Assembly: GCA_000508865.1 (NCBI GenBank)
Contig: BAHP02000011.1
Coordinates: 53,293 to 117,292, forward strand
Direction of reading: 5' to 3'
Source of the DNA: Clostridiales bacterium VE202-01
Lineage (GTDB): Bacteria; Bacillota_I; Bacilli_A; Erysipelotrichales; Coprobacillaceae
DNA length: 64,000 bases
The notes under the pieces are model-generated. The model was not told the origin of the DNA, did no database searches, and was given only the letters and a program-made list of their open reading frames with translations. Every line of letters begins with the position of its first letter. Within the stretch, counting starts at the first letter, position 1. A program made the translations under genes and the position numbers. Positions 28,935 to 38,348 of the stretch are shown piece by piece.

Positions 28935-28955
28935 TGACACATATATCTTGTGTCA
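28935..28955 (-). promoter_or_regulatory. Inverted repeat touching the SASP 2 ribosome-binding site
   Basis: TGACACA / TGTGTCA, followed by GGAGGTG on the minus strand. Loop sequence differs from copy 1, but the arms and position relative to GGAGGTG are kept. Confidence 0.65.
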
Positions 28956-28980
28956 AAGCTAAAAATATATACATCATTTT

Positions 28981-30176
28981 TTAAAAAATTTCATTATTTT
29001 GTTTATAGCTATTATCTACGACAATTTCCTCAACATTATCAACACACTCATCAATTAATTTTTTAAAATCAAAATTTTCTTCAAAAGCTTCTGCTTTATA
29101 ACTTTTTGGTTTAGTTGCAGGAGCTTTAGGTGTAAAGATCGTACAACAATCTTCATGAGGTCGAATCGATATTTCATAAGTATCGATTTTATTTGCAATA
29201 TCAATAATTTCCAATTTATCTAAACATAAAACTGGTCTTAATACAGGAATTTTAACAACCTCATTAATAACCTGCATGCTGTTTAAAGTTTGTGAAGCTA
29301 CTTGCCCAATACTTTCACCATTAACCAAAGCCAGACAATTATTTTTATTAGCGATCATTTCACTAATACGATACATCATTCTACGCATTACTGTCATAGC
29401 ATAACTTTCATCACAGTTATCATAAACTGCTAATTGCAATTTAGTAAAATTAACAACATGAACTTTAATTTTCCCATGGGTATAATGACGTAATTTATCT
29501 ATTAAATCAAAAACTTTTTCTCGTGCCAATTCATTTGTATATGGTGGTGCTGCAAAATGAATACATTCAAGATCGACGCCACGTTTTAAAGTCAAATAAC
29601 CCGCTACTGGCGAATCAATTCCCCCAGACATCATTAACAAGCTTTACCACCAACGCCAACTGGATATCCACCAGCACCTTTAATAATATTATCCATTACA
29701 TAAATTGCATCATAACGAATCTCAACCGTAACTAAGATTTCCGGATGATGAACATCAACTTTTAACTTTTTGGTCGTATGATGAAAAACATATCCTGCAA
29801 TTTCTCGGTTTATTTCTTGAGAAGAACCAGGAAAATTCTTATCAGAACGCTTGGTATTGATCTTAAAAGTATTCCCATCATTTTTTTCAATTATTTGCAT
29901 TACAGCTTTTTTTGCCATTTCTAGATCTTTATCAATTTTATATGCAACAGAAAAAGAATAGATTCCAAAAACTGTTTTTAACTTATCACAAACAGCTTGA
30001 TGATCAGCACCATTTAGAATCACATACATGCGATCATGCTGTAAATCATAGCTTAACTGTTTAAAATCATTCAATATTTCTTTTGTATTTTTTAAAAGAC
30101 GATTTGTAAATAATTTTCGATTTTTACCTTTTGTAGTAAGTTCACCAAAGCGAACTAATATATAATTTGCTTCCAT
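28981..30176 (-). CDS. thiI: tRNA 4-thiouridine synthase ThiI, frame broken by one base
   Basis: Transfers sulfur from a cysteine desulfurase to U8 of tRNA (and to ThiS in some bacteria). N-terminal ferredoxin-like and THUMP domains (residues 1-165; ILVRFGELTTKGKNR), then the PP-loop ATPase motif SGGIDSPVAG in a shifted frame. The break at about 29637 lies in AAAGCTTGTTAATG, where one more T would read GGKALLMMSGG. Repaired length ~398 aa. It lacks the C-terminal rhodanese domain of E. coli ThiI, the usual state in Bacillota. The cysteine desulfurase gene is immediately upstream. Confidence 0.92.
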
Positions 30177-30179
30177 TTT

Positions 30180-31316
30180 CTACCTCTGTTTCTTTAATTT
30201 TCCTAAACTGTCTTGTAAATAATAACAAAACTGGTCAATATCTTCTTTTGTTGTATGTTCACTAAAACTAATTCTAAGTGCACTTGAAGCAATCACATCA
30301 TCAAGATGCAATTGCGCCATGATTCTAGAAACATTGCTCGTTTTTGAAGAACAGGCACTGCGGGTCGATAAATATATTTCTTTAGTCTCTAGATCATGTA
30401 AAATAACTTCTGGTTTATATCCCGGACAAGAAAAATTTAATATTGATGAAATACAACACGATTCATCACTATTAATGACAATTCCTGGTATTTGTTGTAG
30501 ACATTCTCTAGCATATTTGTTAATGATATCAATATGTTTAGTTTTAGCATCAAAATTTTCTAATGCTAAGCGTAATGTTTTTGCTAAAACAATATTACTG
30601 CAGGCATTTGAAGTTCCACCACGAAGTCCAAATTCCTGCTGACCACCGCTTATCAATGGTACGATAGTTGTGGAACGACGTTTAAATAATAATCCGCTTC
30701 CTTTTAACCCATAAATTTTATGAGCCGAAAATGAGGCCAAATCTACATCTTCTAAATTGATTGGCAATTTTCCTAAAGCCTGAACCATATCAAAATGAAG
30801 TTTAACTTTATCATGTTTTTTTACAATTTTTTTAATTTCTTCAATCGGATTAATTACCCCAATCTCATTATTTACATACATGATCGAAACAAGAATCGTA
30901 TCATCTCTAATGCTGTCTTGTAACTGTTGTAAAGAAATACAGCCTTTTTGATCAACATCTAAATATGTGACTTCAAAACCAAAAACCTTTTCTAATTCTT
31001 TACAAGTTTCATATACCGATGAATGTTCAATTGCCGTTGTAATAATATGCTTACCACGATTTTGATATTGGAACGCTGTTCCTTTAATTGCCATATTATT
31101 AGCTTCACTGCCACAGCTGGTAAAAATAACTTCATCTTCTTTAACCTTAAGCATTTCACTTACTAACTTGCGAGAATGTTCCATCAAGCGATTAACTTCG
31201 ATTCCTTTATCATAAATTGAATCAGCATTATAAAAATATTTTTCTAATAAATTATGGTAAGTCGTTAAAACCTCAGGATTTAACGGTGTCGTTGCTACAT
31301 AATCTAAATATATCAT
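30180..31316 (-). CDS. Cysteine desulfurase (NifZ/IscS-like)
   Basis: 378 aa PLP enzyme giving persulfide sulfur from cysteine. The PLP lysine lies in SFSAHKIYGLKGSG, the reactive Cys in STRSACSSK, and TSCGSEANNMAIKG is the cofactor loop. Its gene ends 3 nt before thiI, so by context it is the dedicated sulfur donor for ThiI, like NifZ of B. subtilis. NifS/IscS for Fe-S clusters is possible, but no isc or suf genes are beside it. Confidence 0.92.
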   Translation of the reverse strand: MIYLDYVATTPLNPEVLTTYHNLLEKYFYNADSIYDKGIEVNRLMEHSRKLVSEMLKVKEDEVIFTSCGSEANNMAIKGTAFQYQNRGKHIITTAIEHSSVYETCKELEKVFGFEVTYLDVDQKGCISLQQLQDSIRDDTILVSIMYVNNEIGVINPIEEIKKIVKKHDKVKLHFDMVQALGKLPINLEDVDLASFSAHKIYGLKGSGLLFKRRSTTIVPLISGGQQEFGLRGGTSNACSNIVLAKTLRLALENFDAKTKHIDIINKYARECLQQIPGIVINSDESCCISSILNFSCPGYKPEVILHDLETKEIYLSTRSACSSKTSNVSRIMAQLHLDDVIASSALRISFSEHTTKEDIDQFCYYLQDSLGKLKKQR

Positions 31317-31346
31317 AAATAACCCCCTATTTTATTATATGCAATT

Positions 31347-31379
31347 AAAACACAAAGTCCTACACCGACTTTGTGTTTT
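31347..31379 (-). terminator. Hairpin at the end of ezrA
   Basis: AAAACACAAAGTC / GACTTTGTGTTTT 13-bp stem; the ezrA stop codon is in the loop. T-run is short on the minus strand. Confidence 0.65.
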
Positions 31380-33099
31380 TATTAATCAACATCTCATATG
31401 ACCCCGGATTTATCTTTTCAATTATATCAACAGCTGTAGATAAAGCTTTTGTATACTCACCATTTCTAAATAATAACTCCGCTTTAGTCAACTCGGTATT
31501 AACTTCTAAAAAAGAACTACGATACCGATTACCATAAATAATTGCCTCTTCAACCATTTCTGCAGTAACGATCAAATTATGAACATTATCATATAATTTA
31601 TAAATCACATCACGAGCCGCATCAACTTGGAGTGACAATCTTTCTAAGTCAATTGGCCGATGACGAATAAACTTTAAGATTTCATCAGCTTTTTGATAAG
31701 AATCATCAATATAATCTTTATACGATTCATTGATCATTGGTAAGTGTTTATTTTTAATTTCTGATTTTATTTCTAAGAGAACGATATTAATATTATCCAA
31801 TTCATCTAAAGCTCTTTTTTCCTGTAATCTTAATGAATTTTCTAATTCATTGTATTTTACTAACGCATCATCAAATGGCTGACAACGCTTTACTAATTGA
31901 TCGAATTCTTCAATCAACGTACTATACGAAAAATCTTTTGACTCAATTACTGTCGTTATTTCTTCTAAATCATCTATAATTGGTTTAAAATTCTTATAAT
32001 CTTCATCAATTGTAATATTATAATCACTCAATAAATAATTACGTTGTAATTCAGCTAAAGAATTTACTGTTCGTTTAAGCCCATCGTCTAAACGACCAAT
32101 ATGTCGATAACAATTATTACGCGCTTCTTCATACTGATTACAAGCAGCCTGTTCTTTTTCCAAATCAGCTCCCAGTCCATTTAATTCATCAGTCATTACT
32201 TCAATCGAAGAACCAACGTTCTCTAATCTTAGATCTTTAATAGCTTGAATAGTATTTTCTAAATCAGCATGAATCTTATTATAGCGCACTGAAGCATTTA
32301 ATTTTTCAATTGAAAAGTCCTTTTCCTTCATATCTTCGATAATTGCATATAACTCTTCTAAACGCTTAGGAATATATTTCCGGACAATTGAAATATAAGT
32401 TGGTAAATCTCTAAGATTAGCTGCTAATAAATCAATATCTTTTTCGATTTTAGCAGCAAATGATTCTGCTTCATCAAAACGCTGATTATTCATCATATCT
32501 TCCAAAGAAACAAAACGACTATCAATATCATCGAAAATAGCGGGAATCGCTGGAACAAAATCCTCGATCTTAAATCTAACAGCCGCAAAATTATCACTTG
32601 CAGCTCGATATTTTTCTTTGATTTTAATAATTGCAACTCGTTGAACATTTTCAATTTCCGTAATAACTTCGATTTTTTTCAACAAATCTTGAGCTTTGTT
32701 TTCATAATTATCAATTTCATTTTTCAATTTAACTATTTTCTTACGAGCACCTGTTAATTTACGATAAAAAAGCTGTTCATCTATTTCGTTTATTAAAGGC
32801 ATAATATCATTATTTTGAAAAACATTTAATTTATTAAATTCAGATTCATATAATTCATATTTTTCAAGTACTTCAGGCATGTTTTTTCCAATTCCTTTTA
32901 CTCTACCTAAACGATACTGAATCGGTAATGTTTTGATTGCATTCATGCGATTTTCAAGTTCAATTATTTCTTTACGATACATCTTTAACTTAATCGCACG
33001 ATAAACTATCGTACCAATAATTATCACTAACACACAGACACAAGCTATGATTACATTTTGACTACCAAATTTTTTTAATATATTATCTAAAAATTCCAT
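31360..33099 (-). CDS. ezrA: Septation ring formation regulator EzrA
   Basis: Membrane-anchored spectrin-like regulator of FtsZ ring number and position. 579 aa from MEFLDNILKKFG, where GAGGG is well spaced; 26 extra codons upstream are rejected because they cover the promoter region. One N-terminal membrane helix (about 17-37), then long helical repeats to the end; early YRLGRVKGIGKNMPEVLEKYE is family-typical. Position next to the cysteine desulfurase and thiI matches B. subtilis. Confidence 0.92.
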   Translation of the reverse strand: MEFLDNILKKFGSQNVIIACVCVLVIIIGTIVYRAIKLKMYRKEIIELENRMNAIKTLPIQYRLGRVKGIGKNMPEVLEKYELYESEFNKLNVFQNNDIMPLINEIDEQLFYRKLTGARKKIVKLKNEIDNYENKAQDLLKKIEVITEIENVQRVAIIKIKEKYRAASDNFAAVRFKIEDFVPAIPAIFDDIDSRFVSLEDMMNNQRFDEAESFAAKIEKDIDLLAANLRDLPTYISIVRKYIPKRLEELYAIIEDMKEKDFSIEKLNASVRYNKIHADLENTIQAIKDLRLENVGSSIEVMTDELNGLGADLEKEQAACNQYEEARNNCYRHIGRLDDGLKRTVNSLAELQRNYLLSDYNITIDEDYKNFKPIIDDLEEITTVIESKDFSYSTLIEEFDQLVKRCQPFDDALVKYNELENSLRLQEKRALDELDNINIVLLEIKSEIKNKHLPMINESYKDYIDDSYQKADEILKFIRHRPIDLERLSLQVDAARDVIYKLYDNVHNLIVTAEMVEEAIIYGNRYRSSFLEVNTELTKAELLFRNGEYTKALSTAVDIIEKINPGSYEMLINKNTKSV

Positions 33100-33134
33100 C
33101 TGTACATCCCTCTTTACATAAAGCTTACTTATAG

Positions 33135-33163
33135 AGTATACCACAACATACCAGTCATGTCTA
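33135..33163 (-). promoter_or_regulatory. Promoter of ezrA
   Basis: TAGACA (33158-33163), 17-bp spacer, TATACT (33135-33140) on the minus strand, 36 nt before the start codon. Confidence 0.5.
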
Positions 33164-33240
33164 AACAGAATCGACAATTTTTCATAATCATTTACATTAT
33201 TTTCTTTCTCAATAATATATATTAATAGGAGGTTACATGA

Positions 33241-33908
33241 ATGAATAAAAAAATCTTAGCGCCACTGCGTTCATATAATCCAAACAGAGTTTTTTATATC
33301 TATCATGAATATATTAAAATGTTCAAAAAAGCCAATCTTGATATCATTACAATTGCTCCTGCAAGTTTTGCGACCTTACAGTTTTAGTTGATAATTGTGA
33401 TGGTCTATTACTTACAGGCGGTCTCGATGTCGACCCTGCTTACTATCACGAAAGTTTACATCCCAAAACTAAAAAAGAGCTTTTCGAACTTGAAGAACTA
33501 GAATTTACGTTAATTAAAATGTTTTTCCAGCAAAACAAACCGATTTTAGGAATTTGCCGCGGCATCCAAACTATTAACGTTGCTTTTGGCGGAACCTTGA
33601 TTCAAGACCTTGACTCAAATTTGCACATGCAAAAAGAAATGCAGGGCTATCGTCATTTAGTTACCACCTGTAAAAATTCTTTACTATCAAAGTATTTAGG
33701 TGATAAATTTATGACAAATTCTTTCCATCATCAAGCCCTCGATAAAGTTGCCGATGGTTTTATCATTAGCGCTAAAAGTGTTGATAATATAATTGAAGGG
33801 ATCGAAAAAGATAAAATTATCGCAGTACAGTGGCATCCAGAAAAGAATAATGATAAAATACAACAAAGACTTTTAAAATTATTTAATGATTTACTGGAGG
33901 AAAAATAG
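33241..33908 (+). CDS. Gamma-glutamyl-GABA hydrolase-like class I amidotransferase, frame broken by one base
   Basis: Peptidase C26/PuuD family. MNKKILAPLRSYN after TAGGAGG starts the frame. After a break near 33370 (AGTTTTGCGACC) the next frame gives DGLLLTGGLDVDPAYY, ILGICRGIQTINVAFGG with the nucleophile Cys, and VQWHPEK with His and Glu. Repaired length ~222 aa is near the family norm of ~240. It hydrolyses gamma-glutamyl amides; the actual substrate is uncertain. It is followed directly by a beta-hydroxyacid dehydrogenase gene, which may point to a small catabolic operon. Confidence 0.85.
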
Positions 33909-34772
33909 ATGAAAAAAATTGGATTTATCGGTGTTGGAGTAATGGGTAAAGCGATGGTATTGAATCTATGTAAAGCAGATTATGATATCTCCATATTTAC
34001 TCGAAGCAAACATAAAGTTGAAGATATTATAAGTGATAAGATCAAATGGTGTGATAGTATTGAAGAATGCTGCAAAGATAAAGATATTATTATGACGATG
34101 GTTGGTTTTCCTAATGATGTTGAAGAAGTATATTTTAGTGAAAAAGGAATCATTAATAGTGTAAAAGAAAATACTATTTTAATTGATTTTACGACGTCAA
34201 GTCCCCTATTAGCTAAAAAAATATATACTGAAGCAATAAAAAAAGGCGTTGTTAGCTTAGATTGCCCAGTTTCTGGTGGCGATATTGGAGCCATCAAAGG
34301 AACCTTATCTATTATGGTCGGTGGTGACAAAGAAGTTTTTGAAAAAGTAAAACCTGTCTTAAAAGTTTTAGGAACTAATCTCAATTATGTCGGAGCTCCT
34401 GGAAACGGTCAGCATACTAAAATGGCTAATCAAATTGCCCTAGCTGGTGCATTAGCCAGTACCTGTGAAGCCATCACATACGCTAAAAGCGTTGACTTGG
34501 ATCCTGAATTAATGTTACAGTGTATCTCTAGTGGAGCTGCTGGTTCTTGGCAGTTAAGTAACAATGGTCCTAAAATGCTGACAAATGATTTCGACCCTGG
34601 TTTTTACATCAAACATTATATCAAAGATATGAAAATAGCCAAGGATGTAAATGATAGCAACAGCCTTGACCTTGAAGTACTTAATGTTGTTTTAAAAATG
34701 TTTGAGACTTTACAAGTTAATGGTGATGAAGATCTAGGAACGCAAGCTCTAATTAAATATTATCAAAGATAG
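33909..34772 (+). CDS. NAD(P)-dependent beta-hydroxyacid dehydrogenase (GarR/3-hydroxyisobutyrate type)
   Basis: 287 aa with the dinucleotide fold GFIGVGVMGKAMVLNL, the substrate loop DCPVSGGDIGA, and the catalytic Lys region GAPGNGQHTKMANQIALAG. Family members reduce tartronate semialdehyde, succinic semialdehyde or methylmalonate semialdehyde. The gene starts at the end of the amidotransferase gene, one after the other. With a GABA-type hydrolase beside it, a succinic-semialdehyde reductase role is conceivable but unproven. Confidence 0.88.
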   Translation: MKKIGFIGVGVMGKAMVLNLCKADYDISIFTRSKHKVEDIISDKIKWCDSIEECCKDKDIIMTMVGFPNDVEEVYFSEKGIINSVKENTILIDFTTSSPLLAKKIYTEAIKKGVVSLDCPVSGGDIGAIKGTLSIMVGGDKEVFEKVKPVLKVLGTNLNYVGAPGNGQHTKMANQIALAGALASTCEAITYAKSVDLDPELMLQCISSGAAGSWQLSNNGPKMLTNDFDPGFYIKHYIKDMKIAKDVNDSNSLDLEVLNVVLKMFETLQVNGDEDLGTQALIKYYQR

Positions 34773-34782
34773 CTCAGCTATC
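34768..34782 (+). terminator. Terminator of the amidotransferase-dehydrogenase operon
   Basis: GATAGCT / AGCTATC with one base between, followed by TTTTTTT. It also contains the stop codon of the convergent EamA gene. Confidence 0.75.
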
Positions 34783-35630
34783 TTTTTTTACAAATAGATT
34801 ATGTTTATTGGCAATCAACATTGCTATAACCATCAAGATCATCGCCAACATCTTATTAAAAGCAAACTCTTCTTGCAGCAACAAAGAGCCAAGATACGTA
34901 AAGATTGGATTTAATCCCAGTAAAAACTAGTTTTTATACTACCGATTTCATGAACGGCATTAAAATAAATCAACTGGATGATGGCAAATCCAATCCCAGA
35001 AAAAAGAATAAAAACGAGCCATAACATTAACGAAATATTTTCGATATCGTTATGTTGCGGAAAAAATAACGATATCAGTAATAACTGGATAAAACCATAA
35101 CTCAAATACTCTAATGTAAACGACAGATTCTCTTCTTTTTTACAATTATGCTGCATCAATAAATTACCATAACTATAAAAAACAATTCCCCCAAGTAGCA
35201 TCAAATGCCCCCAAGAAAGCTGATTCAATTTAAAATCAATCGAAACAAAAAAAGCTACAAAAGCTATCATCATAGCAAGCAATTGATTTTTAACGATCTT
35301 ATTTTTATATATCAATAAAGCTAAAAGAATCGTTACTAACGGAGCCAGTGAATTCATGATTGCATTAGCACTGCCGCTAATTAAATTCAAGCCCTCAAAA
35401 GTTAAAATAAAATTTATTGTTATTGAAAATAAGGCAACTTTAAAGCCTAAAAAATCATGACGACGCTTAAATTTCACTTTCTTATATTTCATCACTAAAA
35501 AAATCGCTACGATTGAAAGAAAAACCTTAAGTGTCGCCAGATCATATGTCGACATATATTCCAGCATATATCTCATTACTAAAACATTGGTTCCCCATAA
35601 AAAACTTGCAAAAATTAACCAGACATACAT
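34774..35630 (-). CDS. EamA/DMT-family transporter, frame broken by one base
   Basis: About 285 aa in ten hydrophobic segments arranged as two EamA repeats, starting YVWLIFASFLWGTNVLVMRYML. The first frame ends at SIKTSFYWD; one extra T in the T-run near 34922 would let it continue as FLLGLNPIFTYLGSLLLQEEF then MLAMILMVIAMLIANKHN. Family members export metabolites or amino acids; substrate unknown. It stands alone and converges with the dehydrogenase gene. Confidence 0.85.
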
Positions 35631-35699
35631 TATATCACCACTATTAGTATATCCATCTAAAAAACTTTAAAACTAAAAATGTAGATACATTAACTATAT

Positions 35700-36617
35700 C
35701 TACAAAATTATTTCATTTTTGATCTGTTGACGATCATGCTTTAACTGTTCAATCAACCCTTCAACACTAGCAAACTTCTTTTCCATTCTAATTTTCTTAA
35801 TAAAAGCAACTGTTAAAACTTGTCCATAAATATTTTCATCAAAATCAAAAATATTTACTTCTAAAGATAATCCTGGTAATGCTGTAAAAGTAGGATTATA
35901 ACCGATATTGACCATTCCTAAATAAACTTTATCTTTAAAATAGACTTTTGCGCCATACACCCCATTTTCCGGTAACAAATAATCTTTAGCATCGATATTA
36001 GCAGTTGGAAAACCAATCTTACGTCCATTTTGCCGTCCATATATCACTTTACCACTTATACAATAAGGACGACTTAATAATTTAGCTGCCAGCTCGACAT
36101 CACCCTTAGTTAAAAGCTCTCTTAAGTAACTTGAAGATATTTTATGATGATCGTATTCCAGTTTTTCAATTACAGTTACTTGATAATCATTATGTCCATA
36201 AGCTTGTAAAATTTCGCTATTACCACGACCTCGATCGCCAAAATGGAAATCATACCCACAAACAACATGTTTGATTTTAGATTTGATAATAAATTCTTGA
36301 ATAAATTTTTCTGGCATCAATTTAGCGATATCGTGATTAAAACGTAAAATAAATAAATAATCAAAATCATATGATTTTAATAAATTAATTTTGTCTTCTA
36401 AACTCATTAAATATTTAAACGGCTGATTAGTTAAATAAGCTCGAGGCTGAACATCGAATGTCAACAGCGCCTTTTTTAAATTATCTCTTTTTGCAACCTT
36501 AATAACTTCATTAACTAACTTTAAATGCCCTAAGTGAAAACCATCAAAAAAGCCAAGCGCAACACAACTAGGTTCCATCTTCAAATCATTTTGTTCATTT
36601 AAATATATTATTTCCAT
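35700..36617 (-). CDS. ribF: Bifunctional riboflavin kinase/FAD synthetase
   Basis: Makes FMN and FAD. The N-terminal adenylyltransferase domain shows ALGFFDGFHLGHLKL, FIIKSKIKHVVCGYDFHFG and SSSYLRELL. The C-terminal flavokinase shows GRQNGRKIGFPTANI and NGVYGAKVYF ... VNIGYNPTF. 305 aa from ATG 36617, whose first bases overlap the truB stop codon (TAATG); AGAGG is 9 nt upstream. truB-ribF is the standard pair in Bacillota. Confidence 0.96.
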   Translation of the reverse strand: MEIIYLNEQNDLKMEPSCVALGFFDGFHLGHLKLVNEVIKVAKRDNLKKALLTFDVQPRAYLTNQPFKYLMSLEDKINLLKSYDFDYLFILRFNHDIAKLMPEKFIQEFIIKSKIKHVVCGYDFHFGDRGRGNSEILQAYGHNDYQVTVIEKLEYDHHKISSSYLRELLTKGDVELAAKLLSRPYCISGKVIYGRQNGRKIGFPTANIDAKDYLLPENGVYGAKVYFKDKVYLGMVNIGYNPTFTALPGLSLEVNIFDFDENIYGQVLTVAFIKKIRMEKKFASVEGLIEQLKHDRQQIKNEIIL

Positions 36618-37459
36618 TACCATAATCCTCTTATATTCTTTAAATAACCATTACCATCAGGGCCATACACTGCTAAAACCTTCTTATTTCTATTTACGAT
36701 CACGACCTGCTCATTGAGATCAGATTTGATCTTCTTACCATGATAAACGATATTTTCATCTTCTACTTCTAATTGTTTAAAGTCACTTAAGGCAGTTTCA
36801 ATACTTAAACAATTGAACTTACCAGCTTCAATTTCTTCTAAAGTAAAACAGTCATTTAAAGCAAACTTACCTGATTTCGTTCTGATCAGATCTTGCATAT
36901 GTCCAGGATAGCCTAATTTAGCAGCTATATCAAAACATAATGAACGAATATAAGTTCCTTTAGAACAGCCAACTTTAAATTTAATCAAATTTTCTTTGAT
37001 TTCTAAAACATCGATATAATCAATTGTAACAACTCTAGTAGGAACTTCTACATTTTCACCACTTCTTGCATATTCATATAATTTTTTGCCCTTAATTTTG
37101 ATTGCTGAATATAAAGGTGGTTTTTGTTCCTGTTTTCCTATAAAACTCTTTAAACAAGCAATAATTTTATCATCATCTATTTTTTGATATTCTTTAGTTT
37201 CTAAGACTTTACCACTAGCATCATACGTATCCGTACTTACACCTAAATTTAAGGTTGCGACATATTCTTTACTTTCACTAGTTAAAAACTGTAATACTTT
37301 AGTTGCTTTATTAATACATACAACTAAAACACCAGTTGCATCAGGGTCTAAAGTTCCACAATGCCCTACTTTTTTAGTATGTAATATTTTACGAAGTTTA
37401 TTAACGACATCATGACTCGTCATCCCTGCAGGTTTGTTTATTAATACGATTCCATCCAT
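36617..37459 (-). CDS. truB: tRNA pseudouridine-55 synthase
   Basis: Isomerises U55 in the T-loop of tRNAs. 280 aa with DGIVLINKPAGMTSHDVV, GHCGTLDPDATGVLVV (catalytic Asp) and SKGTYIRSLCFDIA. A GTG three codons upstream is also open, but the ATG gives the family N-terminus. The ribosome-binding site is weak (AGCGGTGA). It overlaps ribF by one base pair of start/stop. Confidence 0.95.
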   Translation of the reverse strand: MDGIVLINKPAGMTSHDVVNKLRKILHTKKVGHCGTLDPDATGVLVVCINKATKVLQFLTSESKEYVATLNLGVSTDTYDASGKVLETKEYQKIDDDKIIACLKSFIGKQEQKPPLYSAIKIKGKKLYEYARSGENVEVPTRVVTIDYIDVLEIKENLIKFKVGCSKGTYIRSLCFDIAAKLGYPGHMQDLIRTKSGKFALNDCFTLEEIEAGKFNCLSIETALSDFKQLEVEDENIVYHGKKIKSDLNEQVVIVNRNKKVLAVYGPDGNGYLKNIRGLW

Positions 37460-37511
37460 TTTTATCACCGCTTATCATTTTACAAAGGTTTGTAATAAAA
37501 TGCAAATATCT

Positions 37512-37539
37512 TTGCATATATTCATAATTTTGTTAAAAT
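37512..37539 (+). promoter_or_regulatory. Promoter of the TtcA-like gene
   Basis: TTGCAT (37512-37517), 16-bp spacer, TAAAAT (37534-37539) with an extended TGT before it. Confidence 0.6.
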
Positions 37540-37557
37540 AGAAGACGGTGATTATAA

Positions 37558-38298
37558 ATGACAATGAAAAAAGTATTAGGCTGTATAAGAAAAGCTGATG
37601 AAGAATTTGATTTAATTCAAGATGGTGATAAAGTTTGTGTCGGTGTATCAGGCGGAAAAGATTCAACGTTACTTTTATACTGCTTATCGCTGTATCAAAA
37701 ATTTGCCCGTGTTAAATTCGAGGTAGTTGGTGTTCATATTGAAATGGGCTTTCCAGATATGGATTTTAGTGAAGTAGATGCTTTTTGTAAAAAGAATCAG
37801 ATCGAATTATATCATGAACCTAGCGATGTTTATGAAATCTTAAAGTTAAATAAAACTGAAGATGGTCGTTTACAATGTTCGCTTTGTTCAAAGTTTAAAA
37901 AAGCTTTAGTTATTGATGGCGCAAAAAAGTATGGTTGTAACAAAGTTGCTTTTGCTCATCATGGTGATGATGCTGTAGAAACTTTATTTATGAATATGGT
38001 CTACGGTGGTAAAATCGCTACTTTTACCCCTAAAATGTATCTAACGCGAACCGAAATGAATTTCATTCGGCCTTTAGTTTATGCTTATGAATCAGATATC
38101 ATTTCAGCTGTAGAAGAAGCTCATATTCCTGTTGTGACATCAACCTGCCCAGCTGATAAACATACTAAGCGCGAAGAATTTAAACAGTTATTAAATGAGT
38201 TGTACCAAAAATATCCTCAAGCCAAAAGTAATTTATTGACTAGTTTATCGAACGAGAAAAATACATTACTTTGGAAAAAAACACCTAAAGAAAAATAA
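37558..38298 (+). CDS. TtcA-like PP-loop tRNA thiolase
   Basis: 246 aa. PP-loop ATPase motif GVSGGKDSTLLLY near residue 30, CSLCSKFKK with a CxxC that in the TtcA family binds an Fe-S cluster, AFAHHGDDAVET, and a late CPADKHTKRE. TtcA makes 2-thiocytidine at tRNA position 32; many Bacillota carry such homologues whose target is not shown. It is a single gene divergent from truB. Together with ThiI it suggests several tRNA thiolation routes. Confidence 0.85.
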   Translation: MTMKKVLGCIRKADEEFDLIQDGDKVCVGVSGGKDSTLLLYCLSLYQKFARVKFEVVGVHIEMGFPDMDFSEVDAFCKKNQIELYHEPSDVYEILKLNKTEDGRLQCSLCSKFKKALVIDGAKKYGCNKVAFAHHGDDAVETLFMNMVYGGKIATFTPKMYLTRTEMNFIRPLVYAYESDIISAVEEAHIPVVTSTCPADKHTKREEFKQLLNELYQKYPQAKSNLLTSLSNEKNTLLWKKTPKEK

Positions 38299-38323
38299 AT
38301 TCACAATTGTGAATAAAGTGTGA

Positions 38324-38348
38324 AAAAGTGGACGTTATGTCCACTTTT
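38324..38348 (-). terminator. Terminator after tyrS
   Basis: AAAAGTGGAC / GTCCACTTTT 10-bp stem with a 5-nt loop, overlapping the tyrS stop codon on the minus strand. Confidence 0.8.
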
